Shown here: positions 19,691 to 31,300 of the stretch, one piece after another
Layout of the letters: every line of letters starts with the position of its first letter
How positions within the stretch are numbered: position 1 is the first letter of the stretch
From: Branchiostoma lanceolatum
Lineage: Eukaryota > Chordata > Leptocardii > Amphioxiformes > Branchiostomatidae
Direction: 5' to 3'
NCBI RefSeq assembly: GCF_035083965.1
Contig: NC_089736.1
Coordinates: forward strand, 1,193,001 to 1,257,000
Length of the DNA stretch: 64,000 bases
Notes under the pieces: generated by a model
What the model was told of the DNA's origin: nothing
The model's input: only the letters and a program-made list of their open reading frames with translations
Databases searched by the model: none
Position numbers and translations under genes: made by a program

Positions 19691-21637
19691 ATGATGGTAT
19701 CGACTGAAGAGGAGCATCAAGAGTCAGGACAGGACCCCAGCTGTCCAGAAACTGACAACGGAGGTGAAAGTGAAAGTGACGAAGAGCAGGGCATGACAGG
19801 TGACAGTGAGAGTGAAAGTGTGGAGAAGCGGAAGAGACTCAACTGCCCGCATTGTGAGTATGAAACGGAACACAAGCAGATGATGACGAAACACATGAGG
19901 TCCCACAGAACATACCAGTGTGACCAGTGCGACTATTCGGCAGCACGAAGGGAGCGACTAAAAAATCACATGCTTGTACACACCGGTGAGAGACCTTACC
20001 ACTGCGGCCACTGCAACTTTTCATCGGCAAGGAAAGACGGTCTATTTAGCCACGTAAGGGCAGTGCACAATGGTGAAAGACCTCACCAGTGCACTTACTG
20101 TGATTATTCTGCAGCACAAAATGCTCAACTCAAGGACCACATCATGGCAAAGCACACCAACACTAAGCCGCACAAGTGCACGCTGTGCGACTATTCCGCA
20201 GTCACCAAAAAGAGTTTAAAGTTTCACATGGCTACCCACACTGGGGAAAAACCATTCAAGTGTGAGATTTGTCCTTTCGCCACCCATCGAAAGACAACTT
20301 TAAAAATGCACGTGGCCACCCACAGTGCCGACAAACCATACAAGTGTGAAGTCTGTGACTATTCTGCAGCCCAAAAGGCAGCTTTGAAAATACACATGGC
20401 CAAACACACAGAACCTAAGATTAAAGTTAAAAAGGAGCCGAAGAAACACAGCTGTCCACACTGTGAGTATGAAACAACGCAAAAAGCATCAATGGCTCTA
20501 CACATCCGGACCCACACTGGCGAGAGACCGTTCAAGTGTGACCAGTGCGACTATTGTGCTGCACAGAAGGCGCGACTGCAACGCCACATGGCTAAACACA
20601 ACGGGGAGAGAGCTTACCACTGCGGCCACTGTGACTTCTCTGCGGCGAGGAAAGACGGTCTTTTCAGCCACGTTAGGGCGGTGCATGGTGGTGATAGACC
20701 TTACCAGTGCACTTACTGTGATTATTCTGCAACACAGAATGTTAACCTGAAGAACCACATCATGGCTAAACACACCAACACTAAACCGCACAAGTGCACA
20801 CGGTGCGACTATTCTGCCGTAACCAAAAAGAGTTTAAATATTCACATGGCTACCCACACTGGCGAGAAACCATTCAAGTGTGATATGTGTTCTTACGCCA
20901 CCCACCTAAAGTTATATTTGAAAAAGCACATGACCACCCACACTGGTGAGAAACCATTTAAATGCCAAGTCTGTGACTATTCTAGTGCACTAAAGTCAAC
21001 TTTAAAAACTCACATGGCCACTCACACTGGCGAGAAGCCGTACAAATGTGAAATGTGTGATTATTCAGCTGTGAGCAAGTCTTCTTTAAAACTGCACATG
21101 GCCAACCACACTGGGGAGAAACCCTTCCAATGTGAACACTGTGACTATTCCACCGTGCACAAAAACAATATGAAGCGACACATGGCCAGACACACTGGTG
21201 AGAATCCGCTCAAATGTGAACTGTGTGACTATTCTACGGCAGAGAGTAGCCATTTGAAGCGGCACATTGCCACGCACACTGGCGAAAAGCCGTACAAGTG
21301 TGAACTTTGTGACTATGCATCGATAGAAAAACACTATTTGAGAGACCACATGACAAAACACACCGGTGAGAAGCCTTTCCAATGTGAGGAATGCGAGTAT
21401 TTCACAACCAAGAAAGCACACTTAACGAAGCACATGAGAGCACACACCGGTGAGAAGCCCTACAAGTGTGATGTTTGTGGTTATGCGGCAGCAGTGAAGG
21501 GTACCTTGAGGCAGCACATGGCCACACACGCTGTTGTGAAGCCCTACAAATGTGACCAGTGCGACTACTCTGCAGCACAGAATGCTCATTTGAAGAGCCA
21601 CATGGCCAAACATGCCAAAGAAAAAAGCACAGCATAA
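19691..21637 (+). CDS. Z2: poly-C2H2 zinc-finger protein, 21 fingers
   Basis: A 648-residue single coding exon. The acceptor ACTATTAG sits directly before ATGATGG. The N-terminus is acidic (Glu/Asp/Ser-rich, residues 1-50) and is followed by 21 C2H2 fingers. Fingers 1-7 and 8-21 are separated by a basic linker (TEPKIKVKKEPKK). Fingers 2-5 and 9-12 repeat the same order (CDQC, CGHC, CTYC, CT(L/R)C types), so the long form arose by internal duplication. No effector domain of a known class. A nuclear DNA-binding role is inferred from the finger family; the target is unknown. It opens the plus-strand array and is a close partner of Z10 at the other end. Confidence 0.93.
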   Translation: MMVSTEEEHQESGQDPSCPETDNGGESESDEEQGMTGDSESESVEKRKRLNCPHCEYETEHKQMMTKHMRSHRTYQCDQCDYSAARRERLKNHMLVHTGERPYHCGHCNFSSARKDGLFSHVRAVHNGERPHQCTYCDYSAAQNAQLKDHIMAKHTNTKPHKCTLCDYSAVTKKSLKFHMATHTGEKPFKCEICPFATHRKTTLKMHVATHSADKPYKCEVCDYSAAQKAALKIHMAKHTEPKIKVKKEPKKHSCPHCEYETTQKASMALHIRTHTGERPFKCDQCDYCAAQKARLQRHMAKHNGERAYHCGHCDFSAARKDGLFSHVRAVHGGDRPYQCTYCDYSATQNVNLKNHIMAKHTNTKPHKCTRCDYSAVTKKSLNIHMATHTGEKPFKCDMCSYATHLKLYLKKHMTTHTGEKPFKCQVCDYSSALKSTLKTHMATHTGEKPYKCEMCDYSAVSKSSLKLHMANHTGEKPFQCEHCDYSTVHKNNMKRHMARHTGENPLKCELCDYSTAESSHLKRHIATHTGEKPYKCELCDYASIEKHYLRDHMTKHTGEKPFQCEECEYFTTKKAHLTKHMRAHTGEKPYKCDVCGYAAAVKGTLRQHMATHAVVKPYKCDQCDYSAAQNAHLKSHMAKHAKEKSTA

Positions 21638-22575
21638 GTGTCTGACGAAAATCTCAACATTATCTGTGAAAAATGAACTGTTTGATCATTGACGATGATC
21701 TTTGCAATGAACGAAGAGAAGAAATTACAAATGAGACTTCGATTTGTGCTTCTGGTGACAGCGTTATACTGAAGGAACTTTTAGTCAGAAAATACGACCT
21801 TTGCACTTTTAGGTTGGTTGCGGAAATGTTGTAAACCTTTTCAGAACTGTATGTTCTGTATGTTCAAGGGGGTCCAACAAAGTGGTTTACCAAGGGATGT
21901 GTCAGGAAAGGTAGGGGACGTATGCAAACGGACGATATTGATTTGAGCACGTAATCTGCAACGTAAACTGAACCTGAATTTGAGAGATTATGGTTACATG
22001 AATGTTTGCATTTTCAGCCTTTCCCCAAAGTATCCCAAGTTTGTAGTATCTTCTAGCCTGTTTGTTATAGAAAACAACATGCGTTTTGATTATATTTTAG
22101 TAGTTTTCTAATACCTTCATCACTGTTTTAGTTTATGTTTTTTTATATATTAAGTTAAAGTTAAGCATATTAGATAAGTACTAATTTACCACTTGTTCTG
22201 TTCTCTGTTGGTTCTTTTAAGATCACCTAGCTACACCCCATTAAACAATAGGTTATATATTAACAGTAGGCACTAATGATAATAAGTATGTTCATTCGCT
22301 TCGATACATCTATTTAACTTTCGTATTGTTGTAGGCACATAAACGGTAGAACAAGAAGGTTATATAAGTTCACAAACATGTCAATCCGGGGAAAACGCCT
22401 CCTTTTTTCCCACTACCTAGTCGACGTCTCTGGTATAGAGAAATGTGCTTATTAGCTTTTGTACGATAGAAATTTAAGAGAAAAAGTTTTTTCTAACATT
22501 ATCTTTATCATATTTGATGTTTGTAATTTTATAACATGTTAAATGTTTTTGACAAACTGTTCATAATAAACTTGA
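21638..22575 (+). other. 3' UTR of Z2
   Basis: The conserved array 3' UTR: CTGTTTGATCATTGA soon after the stop, AACTGTATGTTCTGTATG, GATGTGTCAGGAAAGGTAGG, an AT-rich middle, then a poly(A) signal AATAAA at 22565-22570 after GTTCAT. Confidence 0.65.
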
Positions 22576-22795
22576 TAGCCAAGACAGCACTGACGTCCAT
22601 TTTTGTTCTGTTTTGTTCTGTTTTGTTCTTCGCCCATCTGTATACTATAGCGATCTGTGAGTTCCGTTGAGTTGAAGAATGCTTTGTTGAGAAAAAAAGG
22701 TGGAAACGTCTTGTTTGGAATACAATTTTCCCCGTTCTTCGGCTTTATGCTTCTAAGATTAGTCGCTATCCGGTGTACTATGGAAATAAAGTTAG

Positions 22796-23020
22796 ATTGG
22801 GGTAATCAGGCTACAGAACAGCGTCGTGACCTTTCCTATCTGACCTTTGACATCTACGGACCGCTAGCTTGACAAAAGGAACGCGTGGCGTCTGGAAGTG
22901 TTTTGTCTGGAGAATCCTACGTCTCAGGGTCATCAGAGAGCTTCAACTTTAGACAAGACAAACTTCTTAAAACTTCAAGACATGTCTTGTGAAATACATC
23001 CTTCCAGAGTCGCTGCTAAG
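22796..23020 (+). promoter_or_regulatory. Promoter block and leader exon of Z3
   Basis: GGTAATCAGGCT at 22801, DR1-like TGACCTTTGACATCT at 22841-22855, leader to the donor at 23020 (CTGCTAAG then GTGAGAAA). This leader contains an in-frame TAG early on (GACCGCTAG), so it cannot add coding sequence to Z3. The intron of 529 bp carries TATCTCCAAGCAGATGTATC. Confidence 0.75.
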
Positions 23021-23549
23021 GTGAGAAATAACTTTGTTTTCCTTGGAATGCTATTAAAAGATGGAGGTCAAGAGGTCATGCGGCGGGCGCGCCATGCAGG
23101 AATTCGACCAGTATCTCCAAGCAGATGTATCGATTGGTGTTGGTTACTGACTGTACTGACTGTGTTGGTTTGTGACTGTACAAGCAGGAACAGTCTACTT
23201 TAGTTAAAGTGTAGATAAGGGTGTTTACTTATCCAACTGCGCATGTGCAGGTCAAAGGTGAAGTTCCCTAACGTAAGTAAAAGTGAACAAACACGTTTCG
23301 ACATCAGGATGCAAAACGATCGACGGACATGTATAATTTATACCATGGTCGACACAAGAACTGTTTACAAATCAGGGGCCTTCACTAGACTTGGGCGACT
23401 ATTTCAAAATTAAAGAGGACATCAAAACAATACAAATACTTTCTTGAGGGGATTTTTGTGTGAAATCTTGACATTCTGGGGTGGTTATGTCAGGTCAGAC
23501 TTCATACTTCTTACGTTCATAATTAAACTTTTGACTTGCTCAAAATTAG

Positions 23550-24521
23550 ATGATGGAATCGACTGAAGTTGAGCATCTAGAGGCAGAAGAGGAGCCCAGC
23601 TGTCCAGAAACTGACAACGGAGGGACAGGAGAACAGCAAGCCAATATTCACAGCGTTGAGAGACCACACCCAGAGTCGGTGACATCAACCGGGAGTGACC
23701 AGAAACGTGGTCATGCTGGTAAAAGTGAAAGTAAAAAGAAGCGAAAGAGACACAGCTGTCCGCACTGTGAGTATGAAACGATAGATAAACCAACGATGAC
23801 ATCACACATCAGGACCCACACTGGTGAGAGACCGTTCAAGTGCCAACAGTGCGACTATTCTGCTGCACAGAGGGGGCACCTAAAGCGGCATGTCCTGGCT
23901 GTGCACACCGGTGAGAGACCTTACCAATGCACTTACTGTGACTATTCTGCAGCACAGAATTTTAGCCTAAAGAACCACATCGTGGCTAAACACACTAACA
24001 CTAAGCCGCACAAGTGCACGCTGTGCGACTATTCTGCAGTAGCTAAACGGAGTTTGAAGTACCACATGGCTACCCACACTGGGGAGAAACCTCACAAATG
24101 TGAACTTTGTGACTATTCTACAGTGGATACAAGAAATTTGAAGCAGCACATGTTCACGCACACTGGTGAAAAGCCATACAAATGTGGCATTTGTGGCTAT
24201 GCGGCGACATATATGTCCTCTTTGAAAGCCCACATGACTAGACACACTGGTGAAAAGCCTTTCCAATGTGAGGAATGCAATTTTTTCACAACCAGCATCG
24301 CAAACTTAAAGAACCACATGACTAAACACACCGGTGAGAAGCCCTACGTGTGTGAGGTTTGTGGTTATGCGGCAGCACAGAAGGGTACCTTGAAACAGCA
24401 CATAGCCACACACGCTGTTGTGAAGCCCTACAAATGTGACCAGTGCGACTACTCTGCAGCACAGAAAGTAAGTTTGAAGATCCACATGGCCAAACATGCC
24501 AACGACAAGAGCGAAGTTTAA
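23550..24521 (+). CDS. Z3: poly-C2H2 zinc-finger protein, 9 fingers
   Basis: 323 residues in one exon; the acceptor CAAAATTAG precedes ATGATGG. A short acidic lead (MMESTEVEHLEAEEEPSCPE) and a basic hinge (SESKKKRKR) precede nine fingers. The order of finger types is CPHC, CQQC, CTYC, CTLC, CELC, CGIC, CEEC, CEVC, CDQC, the layout shared by the short members of the array. Compared with Z4 it lacks the CDMCPYAT finger. It ends KHANDKSEV. All nine fingers keep both Cys and both His. Confidence 0.93.
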   Translation: MMESTEVEHLEAEEEPSCPETDNGGTGEQQANIHSVERPHPESVTSTGSDQKRGHAGKSESKKKRKRHSCPHCEYETIDKPTMTSHIRTHTGERPFKCQQCDYSAAQRGHLKRHVLAVHTGERPYQCTYCDYSAAQNFSLKNHIVAKHTNTKPHKCTLCDYSAVAKRSLKYHMATHTGEKPHKCELCDYSTVDTRNLKQHMFTHTGEKPYKCGICGYAATYMSSLKAHMTRHTGEKPFQCEECNFFTTSIANLKNHMTKHTGEKPYVCEVCGYAAAQKGTLKQHIATHAVVKPYKCDQCDYSAAQKVSLKIHMAKHANDKSEV

Positions 24522-25455
24522 GTGCCTGTCGAAAATCTCAACATTCCTTGTCTTCTCCTTGGAATCTGGTAAAGGAACTGTTTGATCATTGAAGTTTTTT
24601 GTATGAAAGAAACACAAATAACAAATGAGTGTAGCCTCTGATGACTGTTGTATTGGAGGGTTTTCTATTTAGACATATGATACAATTGTACTTAGAGATT
24701 GCTTTTGGACATGTTGTAAACCTTTTTTGAACTGTGTGTTCTGTTATTGCCCTCCCAAGGGGATGTAACAACGTAGTTTTGCAAATAGATGTGTCAGGAA
24801 GGATTGGGGACGTGTGCAAAAGGACAAGACTTATCTTAGTACGTGATCTGCACCGTGAACTGGACGTGACATGGAGAGCGTCCGACGGTTCAGTGAAAGT
24901 TTACATGTTTGCATTTAAGTATAAGTATGTTGTAAGTTGTTTGTTATGAAATCACGCATTTTTGATTATATTTTGTGTAGTTTATTTGACACCTTAATTA
25001 CTGTTTTAGTTCCACACGTTTTGATGTGCCTTTTTTATAGTAAGTTAAAGTTAAGCAAGTTAGATTATATCTTAACTATAGGCACTAATGATATTGAATA
25101 TGTAGTACGAATACTTTAATTTAATTCGTTTCGATACATCTATTTAACTTGGGTATTGTTTTAGGCACATAAGAGGTAGAACAAGAAGGGTGGGTATATG
25201 AGTACAAAAGTGGTAAAAGTTGATGTGGTAAAATATACATGAGGCAGACGGAAGAAAAGTCAATCCAGAGAAAACACCTCCTCTTTGCCCACTACCCATT
25301 CGACGTCTCTGGTATAGAGAGATATGCTTATTAGCATTTGTACGATAGAAATTTAAGAGAAAGAGTTTTTTCTAACATTATCTTTATCATATCTGTTGTT
25401 TGTAATTTTGTAACTTGTTAAGCGTTGTCTGGACAGCTGTTCATATTAAACCTGC
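24522..25455 (+). other. 3' UTR of Z3
   Basis: Conserved array 3' UTR (CTGTTTGATCATTGA, GATACAATTGTACTTAGAGA, GATGTGTCAGGAAGGATTGG) ending with the variant poly(A) signal ATTAAA at 25445-25450. The last part and the following Z4 promoter (about 25.2-25.96 kb) are almost identical to 33.8-34.59 kb. Confidence 0.65.
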
Positions 25456-25737
25456 TAACTATGACAGGACTTCCATCGCTTTTTTGCTCCCTAGATTATC
25501 TACATACACTAGAGCAACGTTCTGAGTTTATGAAAGCTTCGTCTGGGACAAATAAAAAGTGTAAAAGAAGCATCTTGTTTGGAATCCCAATTTTTCCCAC
25601 CTTTAGCACTCTTCTTCTAACTGTAGTCTTATATCCGCCATATCATCAATGAAAGTTAATTTGCAAGTAACTGCTCCATGGCTAGATGCAAGGACGTAAA
25701 CTTCAGAAACATACGTGCTGTGTAGAAATGAAATTTG

Positions 25738-25963
25738 ATTTGGGTAATCAGGCTTCAAAATGGATATGACCTTTCCTCTCTGACCTTTGACACCTAAGGA
25801 CCGCTATCCTGACGGGAGGAACGCGTGGCGTCTGGAAGTGTCATCTGTGCCTCAGATCTCTGTCTCAAGGTGTTCGGAGGGTTACAAATCAGAGCAGCAC
25901 AGACTCCTTAGAACTCCAAGACAGACTTCTTGTGGAATCCATCCTTCTAGAGTCGCTGCTAAG
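25738..25963 (+). promoter_or_regulatory. Promoter block and leader exon of Z4
   Basis: GGGTAATCAGGCT at 25742, half-site TGACCTTTCC, DR1-like TGACCTTTGACACCT at 25781-25795, leader to the donor at 25963 (GCTAAG then GTGAGAAA). The leader is open in the frame that would join Z4 but has no ATG and is preceded by TGA. Nearly identical to the Z7 block. Confidence 0.78.
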
Positions 25964-26293
25964 GTGAGAAAGAACTTTGTTTTCTTCGTATGGGTAAGAT
26001 GTAGGTCAAGAGGTCAGGCAGTAGTTTGATCAATATCTCCAAGTTGATAAATCGTTCAGGGTTATTTTGTTAGTTTCTAGGTTTTTTTACGTCTATGTGC
26101 GACAGAGCGCACTTACTACATAAAAAACGTGGTAGGGGGGGCAGCTTTAGCGCAGGCACCTAGACCGGCCCACGTTGAGCGAGGATCAAATTCAAAATAA
26201 AGGAGGACATCAAAACTTTTCTTGAAAGGGGTGAAATCATGGCAATTCGGGGGTGGTTATGTCATATTAACCATTTTTCTTGCTCAAAATTAG

Positions 26294-27340
26294 ATGATGG
26301 AGTCGATTGAAGGCGAGCAAATAGAGTCAGGAGGGGAGCCCAGCTGTGCAGAAACTGACAACCGAGGGACAGGAGAGCAACTCGAGATTCACACTGGTGA
26401 GAGACCACACCCAGCATCTTCTGCGTCAACCGGGCGTGACCATGAACGTGGTCATGCTGGTGAAAGTCAGAAAAAACGTAAGAAACACAGCTGTCCTCAC
26501 TGTGAGTATGAAACGAAAAGGAAAGATACGATGACATCACACATCAGGACCCACACTGGTGAGAGACCGTTCAAGTGCCAGCAGTGCGACTATTCAGCAG
26601 CACTTACGAGTAACTTGAAAAAGCATGTCCGTGCAGTGCACACCGGTGAGAGACCTTATCAGTGCACTTTCTGTGATTATTCTGCAGCACAGAATGTTAG
26701 CCTAAAGAACCACATCTTAGCTAAACACACCAACACTAAGCCGCACAAGTGCACGCTGTGCGACTATGCTGCGGTAACCAAAAAGAGTTTGAAGCTCCAC
26801 ATGGCAACCCACACTAAGGAGAAACCATTCAAGTGTGATATGTGTCCTTACGCCACCCATTACAAGCGGAGTTTGAAACTGCACATGGCCATCCACACTG
26901 GTGAGAAACCATACAAATGTGAACTTTGTGATTATTCTACAGTAAGTTCCAACACTTTAAAGCGGCACATGGCCACGCACACTGGTGAAAAGCCATACAA
27001 ATGTGGCATTTGTGGCTATGCGGCGACATATATGTCCTCTTTGAAAGAACACATGACCAAACACACTGGTGAGAAGCCTTACCAATGTGAGGAATGCGAC
27101 TATTTCACAACCAGCAAAGCACACTTAACGAAGCACATGAGAGTACACACCGGTGAGAAGCCATACATGTGTGATGTTTGTAGTTATGCGGCAGCAGAGA
27201 AGGGTAACCTTAGGAAGCACATGGCCACACACGCTGTTGTGAAACCCTACAAATGTGACCAGTGCGACTACTCTGCAGCACAGAAAGTAAGTTTGAAGAG
27301 GCACATGGCCAAACATGCCAAGGACAAGAGCGACGTTTAA
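26294..27340 (+). CDS. Z4: poly-C2H2 zinc-finger protein, 10 fingers
   Basis: 348 residues, one exon; the acceptor CAAAATTAG precedes ATGATGG after a 330-bp intron. An acidic lead, then HTGERPHPASSASTGRDHE, then ten intact C2H2 fingers. It has the CDMCPYATHYKRSL finger (fifth) that Z3, Z5 and Z6 lack; the equivalent in Z2 is CDMCSYATHLK. One linker is TKEKPF instead of TGEKPF. Ends KHAKDKSDV. Likely a nuclear DNA-binding protein with targets unknown. Confidence 0.93.
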   Translation: MMESIEGEQIESGGEPSCAETDNRGTGEQLEIHTGERPHPASSASTGRDHERGHAGESQKKRKKHSCPHCEYETKRKDTMTSHIRTHTGERPFKCQQCDYSAALTSNLKKHVRAVHTGERPYQCTFCDYSAAQNVSLKNHILAKHTNTKPHKCTLCDYAAVTKKSLKLHMATHTKEKPFKCDMCPYATHYKRSLKLHMAIHTGEKPYKCELCDYSTVSSNTLKRHMATHTGEKPYKCGICGYAATYMSSLKEHMTKHTGEKPYQCEECDYFTTSKAHLTKHMRVHTGEKPYMCDVCSYAAAEKGNLRKHMATHAVVKPYKCDQCDYSAAQKVSLKRHMAKHAKDKSDV

Positions 27341-28445
27341 GTGCCTGGCGAAAATCTCAACATTCCTTGTCTTCTCCTTGGAATCTGGTAAAGGAACTGT
27401 TTGATCATTGAAGATGATTTTCCATTCAAAGAAACGCAAATAACAAATAAGTGTAGCCTTTGATGACAGCGTTGTATTGGAGGGTTTTCCATTTAGACAT
27501 ATGATACAATTGTACTTAGAGATTGCTTCCTAACATTTTGTAAACCGTTTTAGAACTGCATGTTCTGTATGTGCCCTCCCAAGGGGATGTAACAAAGTAG
27601 TTTTGCAAATAGATGTGTCAGGAAGGATTGGGGGCGTGTGCAAACTGACAAGGTTTATTTGAGTACGTAAACGTGAAATGGAGATCAGAGCGTCTGAAGC
27701 TCACGTCAAGGTTGACATGTTTGAATTTTCAATCGTTTCCAAAAGCTTGTAGTATCAGTATGTTGTAGCCTGTGTGTTAGGAAAACACGCGTTTTTAAAT
27801 TATATTTTGTGTAGTTTTTTATACCTTTATTACTGTTCTCATTCTACACATTTTGATTGGTTTTTTTAATATCAAGTTAAAGTTTTGTGCTGGATTAATA
27901 CTAACAAGTTAAGATTTTATGCTGGATTAATACTAACAAGTTAAAGTTATGTGCTGGATTAATACTGTTTGGTTCTCTGTTGGTTCTTTTGTGATCACCT
28001 AGCGGCATCCATTTGAACAACAGGTTATACATTAACTGTAGATTCAGTTGTGTAGTTACTGATGATATCAGAGATTATTGCATTCGTTTCGGTAAATCTA
28101 TTTAACTTGGGTCGTTTTGGCATTCTAAGAGATAGAGCCAGAAGGGTCGGGTTATGAGTACTCTAGTGAAGATCTGATGTGTTAAAACATACACAAGGCA
28201 GCTAGAACATAAGTATCAAAGAAAACTTTTGTCACAGAAACATATCAATCTCGGGAAATACCTCCCAACTGCCCACTTCACAGTCGACATCTCTGGGACA
28301 CAGTGATATTTTTGTCAGCTTTTCTACGACAGGAGATTTTCTGTATATCTTTCAAGGTTGCTTCTTCTCATATTATCTTTATGTAATCTTATATCTGTAA
28401 TCTTATGACGTTTAGTGTTTTCGGGACAGCTGTTCATAATAAACA
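27341..28445 (+). other. 3' UTR of Z4
   Basis: Conserved array 3' UTR with an internal short triplication near 27870-27965 (AAGTTA(A)AG ... GTGCTGGATTAATACTAAC repeated three times). Poly(A) signal AATAAA at 28438-28443. Confidence 0.65.
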
Positions 28446-28704
28446 TGCTAACCAATACAGGACTTTCGTCGTTTTTTTTCTCCTTTGTCCATCTGCGCAC
28501 ACTAACGTTCTGAGTTTATAAAAGATTTGTCCGGGACAAATAAAAAGTTTGGAATCCAGTCTTTCCCACCTTTAGCACTTAACTTCTAACTGTAGTCTTA
28601 TATCCTCCATATCAGCAATGGAAGTTTATCTGCAAGTTAGTGGTCGAAGGCTAATTACAAGTACGTAAACTTCAGAAGTAAACGTGCGGTGTAGAAATGA
28701 AATT

Positions 28705-28933
28705 TTATTTGGGTCATCAGGCTACAGAAATCGACGTGACCTTTACCATCTGACCTTTGACACCTACGGACCGCTATCCTTACCGGAGGACCGCGTGGCG
28801 TCTGGAAGTGCCATCTGTGCCTCCGATCTCTGTCTCAAGGTGTTCGGAGGGTTACAAATCAGAGCAGCACAGACTTCTTGGAAATCTAAGACAAACTTCT
28901 TGTGGAATCTATACTTCTAGAGTCGCTGCAAAG
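28705..28933 (+). promoter_or_regulatory. Promoter block and leader exon of Z5
   Basis: TTGGGTCATCAGGCT near 28709, TGACCTTTACC half-site, DR1-like TGACCTTTGACACCT at 28751-28765, leader to the donor at 28933 (GCAAAG then GTAAGAAA). The donor is GTAAG rather than GTGAG, as in Z7. Confidence 0.78.
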
Positions 28934-29285
28934 GTAAGAAAGAACTTTGTTTTCTTCGAATGTGTAATGGTGTGGGTCAAGAGGTCAAGCAGGACAGGAA
29001 TTCGAACAACATCTCCAAGTAAATAAAACTTTCGGGGTTATTTTGTTGGTTTCTAGTTTTTTTACGTCAATCTGTGACTGTGCACTTGCTAGGGCCACCG
29101 TCCCGCTACGGAGAAAGCGTAGTAAGGGGCACACCAGCTTTAGTGCAGGCGCCTAGACCCCATGGACATTAAAACATTAAAAAGCCTTTTTGACGGGGTT
29201 CTTGGAGAAATCTTAGCAATTCTGGGGTGGTTGTGACTTCATACTCGTTTTCCATAATTAACCATTTTTACTTGCTCAAAATTAG

Positions 29286-30353
29286 ATGATGGAGTCTACT
29301 GAAGGCAAGCATCAAGAGTCAGGACAGGAGCCCAGCTGTCCAGAAACTGACAACGGAGGGACAGGAGAACAGCGAGTCAAGATTCACAGCGGTGGGAGAC
29401 CACACCAAAACTCCTCTACATCAAGGTGGCGTAACCTGAAACCTTGCCATGCTGGTGAAAGTGAAAGTGGCGAAAGTGGAAGAAAGAGAAAGAAACACAG
29501 CTGTCCGCACTGTGAGTATGAAACGATAGCTAAATCAGCGATGACAAAACACATCAGGACCCACACTGGTGAGAGACCGTTCAAGTGTGACCAGTGCGAC
29601 TATTCTACAGCACAGAAGGGGCACCTGAAACAGCACGTCCAGGCAGTGCACACCGGTGAGAGACCTCATCAGTGCTCTTACTGTGATTATTCTACAACAC
29701 AGAATGTTAGCCTAAAGAACCACATCATGGCTAAACACACCAACACTAAGCCGCACAAGTGCACACTGTGCGACTATTCTGCAGTAACTAAAAGGAATTT
29801 GAAGTACCACATGACTACCCACACCGGGGAGAAACCTCACAAATGTCAACTTTGTGATTATTCGACAGTCGATAAAAGAAATTTGAAGTGTCACATTAGC
29901 ACGCACACTGGCGAAAAAAAGCCGTACAAATGTGGCATCTGTGGCTATGCGGCAGCACGAATGACCTCTTTGAAAGAACACATGACTAAACACACTGGTG
30001 AGAAGCCTTATCAATGTGAGGAATGCGAGTATTTCACAACCAACAAAGCACACTTAAGGAACCACATGACAAAACACACTGGTGAGAAGCCTTTCCAATG
30101 TGAGAAATGCGACTATTTCACCACCAGCAAAGCAAACGTAAGAAGGCACATTACAAAACACACAGGTGAAAAGCCCTACAAGTGTGAAGTTTGTTGTTAT
30201 GCGTCAGCAGAGAAGGGTAGCTTGAAGAAGCACATGGCCACACACGCCGTTGTGAAACCCCACAAATGTGACCAGTGCGACTACTCTGCAGCACAGAAAG
30301 TAAGTCTGAAGAGGCACATGGCCAAACATGCCAAGGACAAGAGCGAAGTGTAA
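29286..30353 (+). CDS. Z5: poly-C2H2 zinc-finger protein, 10 fingers
   Basis: 355 residues, one exon after a 352-bp intron; ATGATGG follows the acceptor directly. The N-terminal lead is MMESTEGKHQESGQEPSCPE, the hinge GESESGESGRKRKK. Ten intact fingers, with two consecutive CE(E/K)C fingers (7 and 8) that look like a recent single-finger duplication ([24 protein letters not shown]). The linker before finger 6 is TGEKKPYKC, one Lys longer than the canonical TGEKPY, which may alter finger spacing. Ends KHAKDKSEV. Confidence 0.93.
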   Translation: MMESTEGKHQESGQEPSCPETDNGGTGEQRVKIHSGGRPHQNSSTSRWRNLKPCHAGESESGESGRKRKKHSCPHCEYETIAKSAMTKHIRTHTGERPFKCDQCDYSTAQKGHLKQHVQAVHTGERPHQCSYCDYSTTQNVSLKNHIMAKHTNTKPHKCTLCDYSAVTKRNLKYHMTTHTGEKPHKCQLCDYSTVDKRNLKCHISTHTGEKKPYKCGICGYAAARMTSLKEHMTKHTGEKPYQCEECEYFTTNKAHLRNHMTKHTGEKPFQCEKCDYFTTSKANVRRHITKHTGEKPYKCEVCCYASAEKGSLKKHMATHAVVKPHKCDQCDYSAAQKVSLKRHMAKHAKDKSEV

Positions 30354-31300
30354 GTGCCTGGCGAAAATCTCAACATTCCTTGTCTTCTCCTTGGAATCCG
30401 GGACTGTTTGATCATTGAAGATGATATCGCTTTGGAAGAGACGCAAGTAACAAATGAGTGTAGCTTCTTATGACAGTGTTGTATTAGAGGATCTTTCATT
30501 CAAAAATATGATACCATTGTACCTGGATATTGTTTCCGGTCATTTTGTAAACCGTTTTAGAGCTATATGTTCTGTATGTTCCCTTACAAGGGGATGTCAC
30601 AAAGTAGTTTTGCAAATAGTTATGTCAGGAAGGATTGGGGACGTGTTCCAATTGACAAGATCTATGTTAGTACGGGATCTGCACCGTGAGATGGACAGCG
30701 TCCGACGGTTAAGTAAAAGTTTACATGTTTGCATTTAAGTATAAGTATGTTGTAAGTTGTTTGTTAGGAAAACACGCGTTTTTGATTATATTTTGTGTAG
30801 TTTATTTGACACCATAATTACTGCTTTAGTTCCAAACGTTTTGATTTGCTTTTTTCATAGTAAGTTCAAGTTAAGCAAGTTAGATTATATCTTAACTATA
30901 GGCACTAATGATATTGAATATGTAGTACGAATACGTTAGTTTAATTCGTTTCGATATATTTCATCTTACATTTATTTAACTTGGGTATTGTTTTAGGCAC
31001 ATTAGAGGTAGAACAAGAAGGGTTTGGTTATATGAGTACACAAGTGGACCGTTGGTGTGGCAAAATATACATTAGACAGACGGAAGAAAAGTTTTGCACA
31101 GACATGTCAATCAGGAGAAAACACCTCCTCTTTGCCCACTACCCATTCGACGTCTCTGGTATAGAGAGATATGCTTGTTAGCATTTGTACGATAGAAATT
31201 TAAGAGAGAAAGTTTTTTCTAACATTATCTTTATCATATCTGTTGTTTGTAATTTTGTAACTTGTTAAGCGTTTTCTGGACAGCTGTTCATATTAAACCT
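30354..31300 (+). other. 3' UTR of Z5
   Basis: Conserved array 3' UTR; variant poly(A) signal ATTAAA at 31292-31297 after CAGCTGTTCAT. Confidence 0.65.

Noticed and set aside
25787-26029. Leader-exon frame (TPKDRYPDGRNAWRLEV) as a conserved small protein, present in several units
   Set aside because: Starts at TTG, not ATG; has stops in Z3 and Z10 copies; similarity follows from recent duplication.
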